Assembly (NCBI GenBank): GCA_037074705.1
Contig: CM073591.1
Location: 85,974,032 to 86,038,031 of the forward strand
Length of the DNA stretch: 64,000 nt
Source: Zhengitettix transpicula
Taxonomy: Eukaryota > Arthropoda > Insecta > Orthoptera > Tetrigidae
Reading direction: 5' to 3'
The notes beneath the pieces were generated by a model, which ran no database searches, was not told the DNA's origin, and was given only the letters and a program-made list of their open reading frames with translations. The position numbers and the translations under genes are program-made. Numbering within the stretch: position 1 is the first letter of the stretch; every line of letters starts with the position of its first letter. Of the stretch, positions 1 to 11,372 are shown piece after piece.

Positions 1-742
1 ATAATCAAAATTACATTTACTTTTTATGGAAATCAAAGCGTCTGAACATAGACGAAATTTGTTGCGGAAGAAATAATACTACAAATTGAATTTAACAATT
101 TCAATTTTATCAAGAATTAACAATCTCATTCTATCGATAATTAAATAATTAAAGAACGATCTGACTTTTATCTTTTAAACACGGTTTACAAATGATTTTA
201 ACGTTTTTCTCTACTTACGGCTGCCCAGGTCTCATTTTTAGTTTTTCGTGCACAATTTAGGGGACATCACTGATTCTAAATTCTCACAGACTCTAATTGG
301 CGTTGTTTGTTAGTTGGTTTAACACAAATTGGTTGGTTCTCGATGCTTTACTGCAACTAGTTGCTCTGTCTCCTTGCCGACTGAATATTGCTTTACTTTT
401 TAATATTTGAAAGCATGTTTGTGACTGGACCACATTCTTTCGTTCTGACGGTCGATTGTAAAACTTTTCGTCTGGTCTATTCGCTGTCTGCTGCCCAACT
501 GTACTGTTCAAATTTTCATGACTTGGAATTTTGGTCTCTTCTCCTTGCTGCTTACTGCCCGACTGTCTATTGCTGACTGTTCGTTCGTCTCGCAAGTTTT
601 GAGCGCGTAGAACCTTCTCGACTCATCAACAATGTTTTCTTTGCCTTGCCGGATTGTTGCGGCGTCCGCTCTATATCCACTAATAATGAGTCCTCTACAA
701 TCCAACTTACCAATTAGAACAATGTCTTAATTACCAATTACT

Positions 743-745
<3 letters not shown>
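1..745 (-). mobile_element. TA-LTR family copy, cut by window edge
   Basis: Repeat copy in minus orientation; its 5' end (sense TGTAGTAATTGGTAATTAAG) is at 745, against an AT tract, and its 3' part lies outside the window. It matches the copy at 5874-6830 almost along its whole length, including the blocks 'acgatctgacttttatcttttaaa', 'cttacggc.gcccaggtctcattt' and 'cactgattcta'. These two copies form one subfamily. The LTR reading rests on TG..CA ends seen in sister copies; no coding content belongs to it, and the open frames on both strands inside it are chance. Confidence 0.7.

Positions 746-773
<28 letters not shown>
746..773. repeat. (AT)n microsatellite between two head-to-head repeat copies
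   Basis: Pure AT dinucleotide tract separating the 5' end of the minus copy (745) from the 5' end of the plus copy (774). Confidence 0.95.
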
Positions 774-776
<3 letters not shown>

Positions 777-2124
777 AATACTAATTAAGGAGGCCATTAA
801 TTGTTTAAATAATTGGATTATTTAGCGGTACAAATTCTTAAAGACGACAATGACGGCAGGATTTTTGTCGGCGGTCTTTGTTGCGAGCTGCTAGGACTGG
901 CTGAATTCAGTCGAGCTGATATTATGGTCGAAATAGGGAGCAAAATTTAAGAGTACGAACAGCGGTGACCCAAGCTTAAAATTTCAACTGAGAGACATAT
1001 GTTTTAAAAATCCAAGAAAAAAGGTCTGGCCGGAAAGACACGTTATAAAAACCGCAAAGCTGAAACAAAAAGTTTACCGCCACGTTCAGATACATACGAG
1101 TACCGAAATAACATTTTTCCGCATAAAGACATTGAGAAATAATACGTCCGACTGTTGACCGGAGGTGCGGCTGATCGAGGAATAATACAAGATCTACTAC
1201 CGTGTGTTTTGACCATGATGTGTAGAATCAGTGATTAATCACTTTTTAGTGAATTGTGCCCCCAATCTCCGAAAACTAAGTCTGGTACCAGCAGGACATT
1301 TGTAAGTACAAACCAAACTAATTAAATTCTGTAAACGGTAATTAAGGGTCAGATTTCGTATTACGTTCTTTTTAATTTGGTTGAATTGTTAATTATTTAA
1401 TTTATAATTTTTGATTGTTCTTTCTTATCAAACCCAGTAAAGACCCTGAGAAGAAGAGTTAATAAATTTAATTTTTTGAAAAATATAAAAGATTATATTT
1501 TACTTTGGAACGCCACCAATTATAAATAAAAAAATATTTGTTTGTTAATTTTGAAATTATTGAATTCGGCGTGCCAACCTAGGGCAAATCATTTTGGTCT
1601 GAAGTCATTCCGATCCTAAGCAGTTATATAGTGGATCCAATTTGTATTTTAATCTCACTCGAAATTCAGGCCAGTCCAAGTTTGGTAAAAGGCCCCGGGA
1701 GATGGTAATATTGGGTAATGCCGTCTGTCTATGATAGCTCTGCCAACAAATCCTGCCTCCACACCACCTATGGTAACACTGGGCAATGCAGCTTTGCTGT
1801 AGCAAAGTGGAGAAGGGTCCTTAAAATAGAGTTGTGAGTTTGTTGTGATAATTAACGATCCACAAAATAACGTACATCAGTTGAAGGGTGTTAGACCGCT
1901 TGGGAACCAATTTTGACGGTCCAAGGTTTTGGTTAAGGATAATAAATAAGTCTTTGATTTCTGTTATAAAAAGTCTTATTGTTTTCTGTTTTCATTTTAT
2001 AAATTCCTATTTTTTATTGGAGGTCCTTAGGCAACCCCTGAGATATATTTATCTTTAATATTTGGTTTACAAATATTTGGCACAATTATAGGGGTAAATA
2101 TTAATTAATTTAATTTTGATAATT

Positions 2125-2127
<3 letters not shown>
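774..2127 (+). mobile_element. TA-LTR family copy, longest, with extended internal part
   Basis: Starts TGTAATACTAATTAAGG and ends TTTTGATAATTACA, with AT tracts on both sides. The LTR-like part holds CTGGTACCAG (1282-1291), a donor-like GTAAGT just after, the block AAACCCAGTAAAGACCCTGAG (about 1431-1450), and AATAAA-rich 3' DNA. A primer-binding-site-like stretch (TCGGCGTGCCAACCTAGGGC, 1566-1585) follows. Unlike other copies, about 540 bp continues beyond it, and 1880-2100 again resembles the LTR 3' half (a 'gaccctgag'-like block near 2030). I infer a provirus with a large internal deletion; no gag or pol frame is visible. Confidence 0.65.
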
Positions 2128-2173
<46 letters not shown>

Positions 2174-2201
2174 ATATATATATATGTGTATATATATATA
2201 T
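2128..2201. repeat. (TA)n(TG)n(TA)n microsatellite
   Basis: Compound TA/TG tract between the 3' end of the copy at 774-2127 and a further TGTAATA terminus at 2202. Confidence 0.95.
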
Positions 2202-2285
2202 TGTAATAAAATTTAAAATAAGAGAATTATGTGTTGTGGCTAAAATTAATAAATGATAAAAAAATTTAAGGAGAAAATTCAGTTC
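2202..2285 (-). mobile_element. TA-LTR family 3' fragment
   Basis: Begins TGTAATAAAATT right after the TA/TG tract and contains 'gtgttgtggctaaaatt', a decayed form of the primer-binding-site-like block seen inverted in other minus copies. Homology fades by about 2285. It sits tail-to-tail with the preceding copy. Low-information match. Confidence 0.4.
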
Positions 2286-3689
2286 GTTGTCAGACGTTTC
2301 TCTTCTTTGACGTCACACCACTGAGATATGCGCCGAAAACAATCAGCTGATATATAGATATATAGAATCACAAATCAACGTTTTTAAACAGTCAAAGTTT
2401 AATACAATTCAAAAAGACGTATTTACTACGACAAAATTGACAGCTATAAGTAATGAACTTTGCATATTTAGAAAAAAAAATACAAGAAATTGTTTGATTC
2501 CAACAATTTGACTCAGTCGGTTTTCTATATTTTAAGTACGCACATTTAGACCAAAATATTACTTTTCCCTGTTTTAAATAAATCATTTATTTCATCACAC
2601 ATTTCATTCATCAGGGTTTTGTGGAGTTAACATTTTCTTATTGCATAACAGAGATTTAAAAGTGACAACAAAAATATCGGAACTAAATCAAAGTGTTTCA
2701 TAGAAAAAAAAATTGTGAATATGAATTTTGCAGCTTAGTTTTTTTATATCAGGTTGCCCACGAAATTAGATGTTGATGATCCATCTTATACCACCGCACA
2801 CCTAGTTGGAGGAATGCCTCCTCTCGACCCCGCGTAGATTGCCGGAGATTTTTCCTGCCTCCAATGAAAAGCGAAGTTGAAATTGTTCCAGGTGTATATT
2901 TCGTGACGCCGAACGGAATGGAATAATTCGCACCGTGTGAATTAATGGCAGAGCCGGTTCAAATACACTTGTTTTGCGTAGTTGTAACTGCCTCAGTATG
3001 TAACCTATGGCATGAAAATGAATTTGTTAGTTAAACTTAATAATTTTAACTAAATAACTGGACTACAGCATTCCAGACTAACTGATCTGCAGCACCTTCT
3101 CGAACAATGTGCAATTTTCCAATCAGATAATTCTGACATTACGAGAGTTTACGAAATATACACCAATGAAAATGACAAGTTTCATCCAGGCATACGGATT
3201 TCGTCGGTATAATAATCATCAATGCTATATTACCATAATTGGTCGTTTATGCTTGTCTGACAAATGCCTCACCGACACTGTCTACAATGTTAATTACTTC
3301 TTACGATAAATTAATTTAAAAATGCAAATAAATCGAAATAAATGCACAAATAGCTAAATTATTCATGTCAGCAGTAACTGATAATTAGTATATATATATC
3401 AATAATTGGAAGTTTGATTCTATTGCTCAGTAATGAAGCTTGGTAATAATTTTTAATTATTTAATTATTTAATGAAGTAATATGGAAAATATTCGGAAAT
3501 CGAACTCGAGTCCACTGTTTTGTTCAACAAACTGCAACGTCTATTCAATTTGCAACTCAGTACGAATGTCTTTTATCTCTTTTTTATACCTACAATTTAC
3601 TTTTATGAAACCTTAATGGCCTTATTTTTAGGACTCTTGAGAAAGGAACGTATTGTGTACATTAATTTAAGATCACTTTTTTCCTTCAT
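2286..3689. other. Unique AT-rich DNA, no gene recognised
   Basis: No coding region or repeat recognised. A stretch at about 2755-2960 is visibly GC-richer than its surroundings, without a convincing reading frame. Confidence 0.5.
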
Positions 3690-3703
3690 ATATATATATA
3701 TAT

Positions 3704-4795
3704 TGTAATAATTAATGAAAATATTTATTCTTTGATTTGCCCCACGTTGTGGTAGCCATTTTGTAATAATTAATAAAGTAGCTTCAAATAAAATGTTAAA
3801 ATTTTTAAACAACAAACAAATTTATTTTAATTCCTGACCAATTTTACAATTTAAAATAAAAGATCTCAATCTCTCAAGGGTCTCAACTGGGTTTGATAAC
3901 GGTGAATCATACGAAAATAATTAAAGAACACAAAAATTTGATTTAAAAGGAAATATTTACTCGTCTAAACATAGACGAAATTTGCTTATCGACGAACTTA
4001 TACTAAAAGATGGATTCTACTTTAAACAATTTATTTATCACTAAGAAAATAACGATATCTGACTTTATCTTTTAATTCGGTTTACATATATGAATACCAT
4101 TAAATCTTAACTTACGGCTACTCAGGCAAATTTGGCTCGTTCGTACACACAGACTTTATATACAGGCCGTTTTCAACACTGATTCTAATAAACACCGTTG
4201 GTTTGACAAAAGTTGGTTCTCCGGTCGTTAAGAAAATATTATTTGCTCGTTCTGAAGATTATTAGACGCTGGATGCAGTGTCCTGGTCTCTTACAATCGA
4301 AGACAGTGATCTAATTTGAGAATAGTATAAATTAGACTTCAGCATACAAAATGTTTATCGATGCGTATTTGGCTATTTCTCTTGCAGACTGCAACTTATA
4401 ACACAATTGTTCTAATACCGGTATCTGGACTCTTTCTGAAACTTTTACTTTTTATCCGTCCACAGCAATCTTTCTATATCAATTGCTCTCTTCTATATTT
4501 CGACGAAGACTCCTTTATTGTAATTCAACAACAAGTTCTCTCTGCTATGCTTTGTCGACGACTGCTATTTGACTTTACTTTTTAATATTTGATATCATCT
4601 TTCTAACACGACCACTTTTTGTCATTTATGACCGCCGACTGAAGACTCTACAACCGTCTCTTAATTTTTAGCGCGCATTTTTCCGCTTCCAACAAAGAAA
4701 CAAAAACTCTCTTTCATTGTTGCTGTTATGGATGCGGTCCCGATGTCAACAATTTAGATTATAAATTACAATTAATGCCTTAATTAATAGGCATT

Positions 4796-4798
<3 letters not shown>
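3704..4798 (-). mobile_element. TA-LTR family copy
   Basis: Window-strand ends TGTAATAATTAATG (3704) and ATAGGCATTACA (4798). Near the left end is GCCCCACGTTGTGGTAGCCAT (3739-3759), the inverted primer-binding-site-like block, followed at 3762 by TGTAATAATTAA, the probable true LTR end. The 'ctcaagggtctcaactgggtttgata' block lies near 3875-3900. Left flank is a TA tract; right flank is a 52-bp AT tract shared with the next copy in opposite orientation. Confidence 0.75.

Positions 4799-4850
<52 letters not shown>
4799..4850. repeat. (AT)n microsatellite
   Basis: Uninterrupted AT tract between two head-to-head repeat copies. Confidence 0.97.
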
Positions 4851-4853
<3 letters not shown>

Positions 4854-5865
4854 GGTAATTAAAAGGAAATCATTAATTAATAAACAAAAATTTTGACTCG
4901 CATTGTTAGCGGAAGAAACACTCAAATTTTACACAAGCATGTGGCAAGAATGCCATGTTTGTGGGTATTGTAGGTTGTTGGCTTGCTAGAAGCGGTGTGT
5001 GCTTCAGTCGTCGTGGAAGTATAGCTGTGGACAGACGAATAGTAAAATAACCAGAAAGTGTCTGGATACATGTAGTACAACAGCTAAAACGGTTACAACA
5101 GTTTTTTTTGCAAGTTGCAGTCTGCGAGATACGTAAATATTTAATGCTAAGCATTTTGAGTGCCGAGTCTAAATTATTCTATTCGTGATTTAGAACATTG
5201 TATTCGATTTTTGGAGACAGGCAGTTAATAAATTTCGGAACGAGAGAATAATTTTTCCTAAATGAACAGTGAACCACTTTGTCAAACTAAAAGTGTTATT
5301 ACAATCAGTTTTATATCAATTGCCTGTATATAAAGAGTGTGTGTACGAAAGAGCCAAATTTCCTTGAGTAAAATTCCATATAATTACTTTTTGTTAACTC
5401 ATTAGTAAAATATCGTCAGATTTCGAATTTCGTTCAGTATTTTAAGTTCATATTTTATATTTTTGCATTGTCATAAATCTATTGATGAATCAATTCCATG
5501 ATACATTCATAAATTTTCATTGTTAACAAGTAATTTCTTTATTAAAGGCCCAGTAAACGACCCTGAGATATAATCATTTTTTGTAATAGATTAATTAATA
5601 ATGTAGATTGAAAGTTGATTTCTTAATAACTGTTGTAAATTCATTTGATACCTTTTGTAAATGTGATTGTTTGTGCATTAATAAATTAATTTGTTTGTCT
5701 ATTTTAAAATCTTGATTAAGATTATAACATCCTATCATTTTTAATACTTAAATTACTAAAAATTGACGTATTAACGTGGCGATTTAACTTTCATTAAATG
5801 GTGATCACTAAAAATTGTGCTCTAACGTGAAGCTTATTTTCCTTTGATTTTATGTAAATACCACA
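4851..5865 (+). mobile_element. TA-LTR family copy with altered matching ends
   Basis: Starts TGTGGTAATTAAAAGG and ends TAAATACCACA. Its two ends depart from the family form (TGTAATA/TATTACA) in the same way, so they still match as an inverted repeat. It carries 'tcgtcagatttcgaatttcg', the block 'ggcccagtaaacgaccctgagat' (about 5547-5570), AATAAA near 5680 and a decayed primer-binding-site-like stretch near 5760-5780. It is separated from the next copy by only ATATATAT. Confidence 0.7.
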
Positions 5866-5873
5866 ATATATAT

Positions 5874-6830
5874 TGTAATAATTAATTAATATAAAATGAT
5901 AATATATAATGGCTGGGCGATTTTAAATGAACAACTATTATAACTTTAATGAACAAACAAAATTTATTAACAAAGTTAAAACACATATAAAATACACAAA
6001 ATATTTGGGATCTCAGGGTCTTAAACTGGGTTTGATAAATGACTGAATTTATACAATCAAAATTACATTTACCTTTTATGGAAGTTAATGCGTCTGAAAC
6101 ATAGACATTTGTTGTAGAAGAAATAATACTACAGATTTAATTTAAACAGTTTTAAATTTATCAAGAATTAACGATCTCGTTTTATCGATATTTAAATTTT
6201 TAAAAAACGATCTGACTTTTATCTTTTAAAAGTGGTTTACAAATGATTTCAAAGTATTTCTCTACTTACGGCCGCCCAGGTCTCATTTTAGGTTTTTCGT
6301 GCACAAAATTTGGGGATATCACTGATTCTAGTATTCACAGACTCTAAATGTCAACAAATTCAAATTGGCGTAGTTTGTTAGTTGGTCTAACACAAATTGG
6401 TAGGCTCTCGATGCTTTACTCCAACCTGGATTTGCAGATCTCGTAACTTTAGTTGAAAAGGTCCTTCATTGGTTTGTCTAAGGCCAGCATGATGAATTTT
6501 CGCTCGACCACCGAATACAACATTAGTTGCACTCTCTCCTTCCCGACTGAAGATTGCTTTACTTTTCAATATTTGAGAGCATGTTTGTAACTGGACCACA
6601 TTCTTTCGTTCTGACTGCCCCACTGTAAAGCTTTCGAACTGTTCGGTGTCCGCTGCCCAACTGTAAAACTTCGTCTCTTAGATTTTGAGCGCGTAAACTC
6701 TATCAACTTCCCAACAATGTTTTCTTTGCCTCGCCGGATTGGTGCGGCGTCCGCTCTATATCCACTAATAATGAGTCCTCTACAATCCAACTTTCCAATT
6801 GGAACAATGTCTTAATTACCAATTACTACA
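5874..6830 (-). mobile_element. TA-LTR family copy
   Basis: Window-strand ends TGTAATAATTAATT and ACCAATTACTACA. Near-copy of the element at the window start; 'gggatctcagggtcttaaactgggtttgata' lies near 6007-6040. It sits tail-to-tail with the copy ending at 5865, separated by eight AT bases. An AT tract follows on the right (6831-6855). Open frames inside, such as 6387-6623 on the minus strand, are chance frames of the repeat. Confidence 0.75.
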
Positions 6831-6855
6831 ATATATATATATATATATATATATT

Positions 6856-9184
6856 ATTTATAGAAGCTTTTATACTAAAGCCAAGTTATGAAGCTTGTTG
6901 CTAATGTTTAATTTATATATAATATTTAATATTTTAAAGTTTATTATTAATACGCAACTTACCATAATCCATTGTTCTCCAAAGTAGCATGCTATAAAAA
7001 ATACTAGGAAATTTGTCTAAAGTCATGGTGGCACATCACAAACAAATAAAAATGCACCTGACTATCTAAGAAGTCAAGTACATATTCCAGTATCGCATAG
7101 ACCATTTGTAGTGACGAATAATATTAACTATGGCGGTTAATAGATCCCAGTCTTAACAGGGGCGATAAATTATTCATTGTATGGTATATTGATCCTCAGT
7201 GTATCATTGTATATAGAAACGTCTGCGATAATTTAACAGCATCTCAGAGCTTGGAATTGTTCTCCGTTGAGCCGAGTTACCCTACAAGTATGTTATTTCC
7301 GACGAAATTGAATTTACGTCTCAGATGTACACATTCATAAAACCCACCATGATGTTTACGGCGTGGTAATATATCTGGCTTTACTAGACCAGAAGGATTT
7401 CGGATCGAGGCCAGGATTTAGCATAATAAATATGTCCTTCATATTAGAGGCGGATCTTTAAAATTCAGTAATGTTCCACAGTATAAGTTGGAGTTATAGC
7501 GGAATGGAAACAATTGACATTAAAATTTTGCAATGCAGGTTATTCTGTATTTTGTGAATTTATGAAAAATTGTATATTATATTCAATATTTAAAATTATA
7601 TATTTTAAATAAGTATTAAATTTTTATTCATTATATTTATAATATAATAAACCGATTATACATCGGACATTTAAGTAACCCGACTTTTCCATACAGAAAT
7701 TAATATTTTCCTTTTAATTTATCTGGCGCAATTTTCAACAAATTTTAATGGAAAATATTACAACTAAGTATTTAGTGATAAATCTGCCTTATTCATGGTT
7801 TACATATTTATTACATATATAATACTAATAAATGGACAGTTTTCTGTGTCAAGCAAGGAAAATACGGCCACAGAGTAGATAATCAAACAAATTATTGCCT
7901 TTGCAATCTATTGTGTCGAGTATTAATTGACCCGAAGTATTTTTAATTTATATCTATTCAATTGTACGATTTTTTAGATATTTGTATGGAATTAAAAAAA
8001 ATTAAATGAAAAAAAATGGAATAAATATATTTAAATGCATCAAATTTCTTACGTCTTAATCAAAGATTGAAGTCTTTCCCGGTGTAGTTGTTCAATAAAT
8101 AGTTCTCGGTATTCTTAGGTCTTACTTTATTTACCGTCAAAATGTATTTAATTTTTTTTATTTCGTAACTATGTATTTCAAAATTTCTTTAATCCTATTA
8201 TTAACGAATAATGTACAAGAAAATATGAAATATTATGTAGAAAAAAGAATAGTTTATAGCCGTAAATGCGAGATCGCCCATGTCACGATTTTCGAGTATT
8301 TTGTTACATTGTGTTTATCGCAGTGTAAATTAATTCCAAAATAGTATTTCCATTTACTGTATGAATATATTTGTTTGTGATTACGTTTTATGTAATTACT
8401 GCAAATTATTTAAAGTATTTTATTAATAAGAAATTATTTAATAATACGATTAACCACTTAAAATTTTACATTTTTTATTTATCTGGATTTTAAGCTATAT
8501 AAAATTGTATTGTATATATAAGAAGTTAAAGAACGTGTGTCAATAAGTTAGGAACCTAACACATAATCATCATATCTAGACTGAGGTCAAACCACAACCT
8601 TAAAAAATAATATAAACAATTATAGAATGGTGTTGCTATTAAATAATTAAATTACAGATAGAAGAAATATTTTAAATTATAAAAATATTAGCTATTGGTG
8701 GTTAATTACATATTATTAAAACTAGAAGCAAAAATAAAATATTATTTATATATTATTTTACTTCCTAGTGTTAGTAACGAATAAGTAAAAATAGAATAAC
8801 TCAATATTAAAACAGGATTCTGATTAATAAAGTATAATAAATATAGGTTCTTGAAAAATGTTGGTATTTCGTCGTAAATTTTCATCTTTGGACGGTAATG
8901 TTTTATAAGATAAAACCAGGGGCGTTGTTTATAGTTTCACCCGTCACCAACATTTCTTAGATATTGGTTTCAACACTTCAGCACTGTTAGTAATTAAAAT
9001 AGGTGTTCGATATATTTGGACCAATATATAAAATTGCGAATCAAATAGTCATATACGAGGCCGGATACAGTTTTGAATCAAAACGCGTAGGTGTTCATAG
9101 TCAAATGACGTTAATGATTGATTTAACAAGTTTCACTTGCATCGTGCAGATGTAAAATATTTGCGATATAAAATAATAGCCTGT
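6856..9184. other. AT-rich DNA, no gene recognised
   Basis: Very AT-rich and full of stops in all frames. I see no repeat shared with the rest of the window and no coding signal. Confidence 0.5.
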
Positions 9185-9515
9185 ATTTCAAATGAAAACT
9201 GAGCACAAGTTCATGGGGAAATTGCACCTGGACACACTAACGTTAATTATTGGATAACGTGGTCTAATTTGTTCTGACTTAAGGTATAGTGATTGTAGAA
9301 AAAATGTTTTATTATTACGAAATGTTACGCAGCCATTTCGGCATTTCGTTTCGGAAGAAGCGACCAAAGTTTACGTATAAAACACTGCTCCACCAAAAAG
9401 TGAAGCAGCTCAAACACCGTGTCATGACGTTATTTCACACCCTATTTCACAACTGTCATCTGTTTCTAAAATTTAAAATTGCCTTCGTGGGAAGAGGTTA
9501 TCTTTTCTGAAAACG
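9185..9515 (+). pseudogene. Degenerate mariner-like transposase fragment
   Basis: Conceptual translation in three shifting frames gives, in order, pieces matching a mariner DDE transposase. Near 9200-9250 reads VHGEIAPGHTNVNYW (family: VHHEF.P.GQTVN..YY). Near 9300-9380 reads YYYEMLRSHFGISFRKKRP (YL..L..LR....KRP). At 9381-9435 reads NTAPPKSEAAQT...VISHP (DNAP.H.A..., HPPYSPDLAP). Near 9455-9500 reads HLFLKFK...GRGYLF (FLF.K.K...G.RF). At least two frameshifts and the loss of part of the HPPYSPDLAP stretch make it non-functional. The N-terminal helix-turn-helix part and the terminal inverted repeats were not found. The motif order convinces me more than any single match. Confidence 0.5.
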
Positions 9516-9799
9516 AGTATTATGCTCAGTTTTTTATATCATAAATGTAATCGTGCCAAAAATGTTGAAATGAGTGGAAATTATGTTACCCCATTCAGCC
9601 AGCTATACTCCTCGTCACAAAAAATTAGCGTTCCTCCCGTAATGCAACACATCTGACACCAAAGTGGTTCAAGGTGAAGAAGATTCTAAAATGATGTCAT
9701 AGAGGCTTTCCAGGAGCATTAAAATCTGATTAATGAGTTGTTCTGTGAGAGCAACTCATTAAAGGAAAGTTACAACTTCGTATAATCCAGAGGCTAAAT

Positions 9800-10330
9800 A
9801 AAAAAGTTTACTCGTGAAGTGAACTGTAGAATCAGTGAAAACCAAGACCTGATGTTAAATAATTAAAGGGTGTAAAAGTGTCCAAACGAGGTAAAATTGA
9901 TTGTTCTGGTACCAGACCGACGGTCCGTAAGTAACATAATTTGGATAATTTTGTGAACAATAATTAAAAGGGTAATCAGATTTCGTTCAGAGTTCATTTA
10001 GTTCAGCTTTCATTCCACTTATATTTCATATTGTTTTTAGGTTAATTTGTTAATTATACATTTATCGTGTCCTAATTATCGAACCCAGTGATGACCCTGA
10101 GATTAAGAGATTTTCAACATATTGGATTGTAAATATTGATGTGTATTCACTGGAACAAAATAAATTGTAAATAATTCAAGTAAAGTTTTGTAAATTTTGA
10201 TCAAAGACCGGCGTAAAAAGATAGGACTAAAAATGTGCATTTTTAAGAAATAGAAAATAAAAACTTTAAATATTATTAATTTTATTAATCATTCCTTTAA
10301 ATTAATTAAAGCCACTATTTGTTTATTACA
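9800..10330 (+). mobile_element. TA-LTR family copy, 5' truncated
   Basis: From about 9800 it matches the inverted copy at 26777-27711: 'gtgtaaaagtgt.c.aacgaggtaa', CTGGTACCAG (9906-9915), then ACCGACGGTCC followed by GTAAGTAAC. It continues through 'cgaacccagtgatgaccctgag' (about 10079-10100) to the end TTTGTTTATTACA at 10330. No TGTA start is visible upstream, so the 5' part is lost or too diverged. DNA at 9516-9800 shows nothing else. It is tail-to-tail with the next copy across ATATAT. Confidence 0.65.
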
Positions 10331-10336
10331 ATATAT

Positions 10337-11372
10337 TGTAATGATCAACTAATAGTCGTTTAATTTGCCCCACGTTGTGGTAGCCATTTATGTAATAAAC
10401 AAATGATAGGCGTTAGATTAATTTTCACCACGTTGTGCCAGCCATTTAATGTAATACTCAAAATGTAAGGCGATTATTTAATTAAAATATTATGAAAAAT
10501 TAACAAACAAACTAATTTATTATTTATTCACTTGTGGCTTCCAAAAAATTAAAAGAATTACAATCAAATTAAGGTTTCTTCTCTAGGGTCGTAACTGTGT
10601 TTGATAATTAACAGAAAAGTGATTTAATGAACTGATTAACAAATCAAGCATAAAATTTACCTAAAAAATATGTTGATAAATGAAAGAAAGTTAAATGTAA
10701 AGAAATTAAACTTGAACGAAATTAAAGATGAACGAAATCTGGCTCTACCCTTTTAGTTACCGTTTACAAATATTATTATCAAAGATTTGATTACTCACAT
10801 AATGTCCGACTGGTACCAGAATTCTTTTGTATCTTCAACACTACACCATAAATGCAATTTTTTTTACACTGATTCTAAATTTCCTCACAGATTTTACACA
10901 TACGCAGTCGAAATGCACGTACTCAGTTCTCAGGAACCTCGGATGATCCTCTACTAATTGGTCAGCTATCGCATGTCGGTTTCCCTAAATGAAAAACTGT
11001 TCAATTTTTATAATGAAGCAACCTTTGCTTCATCGTTGACTAGTTGTTAGAAAATTTCTCTGTCTAACTATCTGCTTGCTTACAGAAACTCACGATTTGC
11101 AGAATTTAGACTTTTGCTGTTTTATTTATCGATTTGGATCGAACTGCCATGTATCTCGGTGAAGATTTGTTTTAATGTCTCTCCTCTCGTGGCTGACCGT
11201 AGACGTAGACTAACTTTACTTTTGCGCGCACAATCACCATTTCGGCTCTTCATCAAAGCAACAGAGCTCAGCGCTATTGTCGCTTTGGTCGCTCAATAAC
11301 GCTACAATTCATTTATCAAAACAATTCAAATTATCCCTAATAAATTTAATGGCCTAATTAACTATTGCTACA
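10337..11372 (-). mobile_element. TA-LTR family copy with two primer-site-like units
   Basis: Window-strand ends TGTAATGATCAACTAATAG and TAACTATTGCTACA. Two inverted primer-binding-site-like blocks occur 59 bp apart (10367-10387 and 10426-10445), each next to a TGTAATA motif, so the terminal unit is duplicated. CTGGTACCAG is at 10810-10819. From about 10495 to the end it is nearly identical to the copy at 46868-47760. The short antisense frame at 11114-11299 recurs in that copy and is a repeat frame, not a gene. Confidence 0.8.

Noticed and set aside
293..705. Overlapping frames on both strands near the window start
   Set aside because: Inside a TA-LTR copy whose sister at 5874-6830 does not keep the same frames.
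10367..10445. Short spaced repeats resembling a CRISPR-like or satellite array
   Set aside because: Only two units, part of the terminal unit of the TA-LTR family, in eukaryotic DNA.
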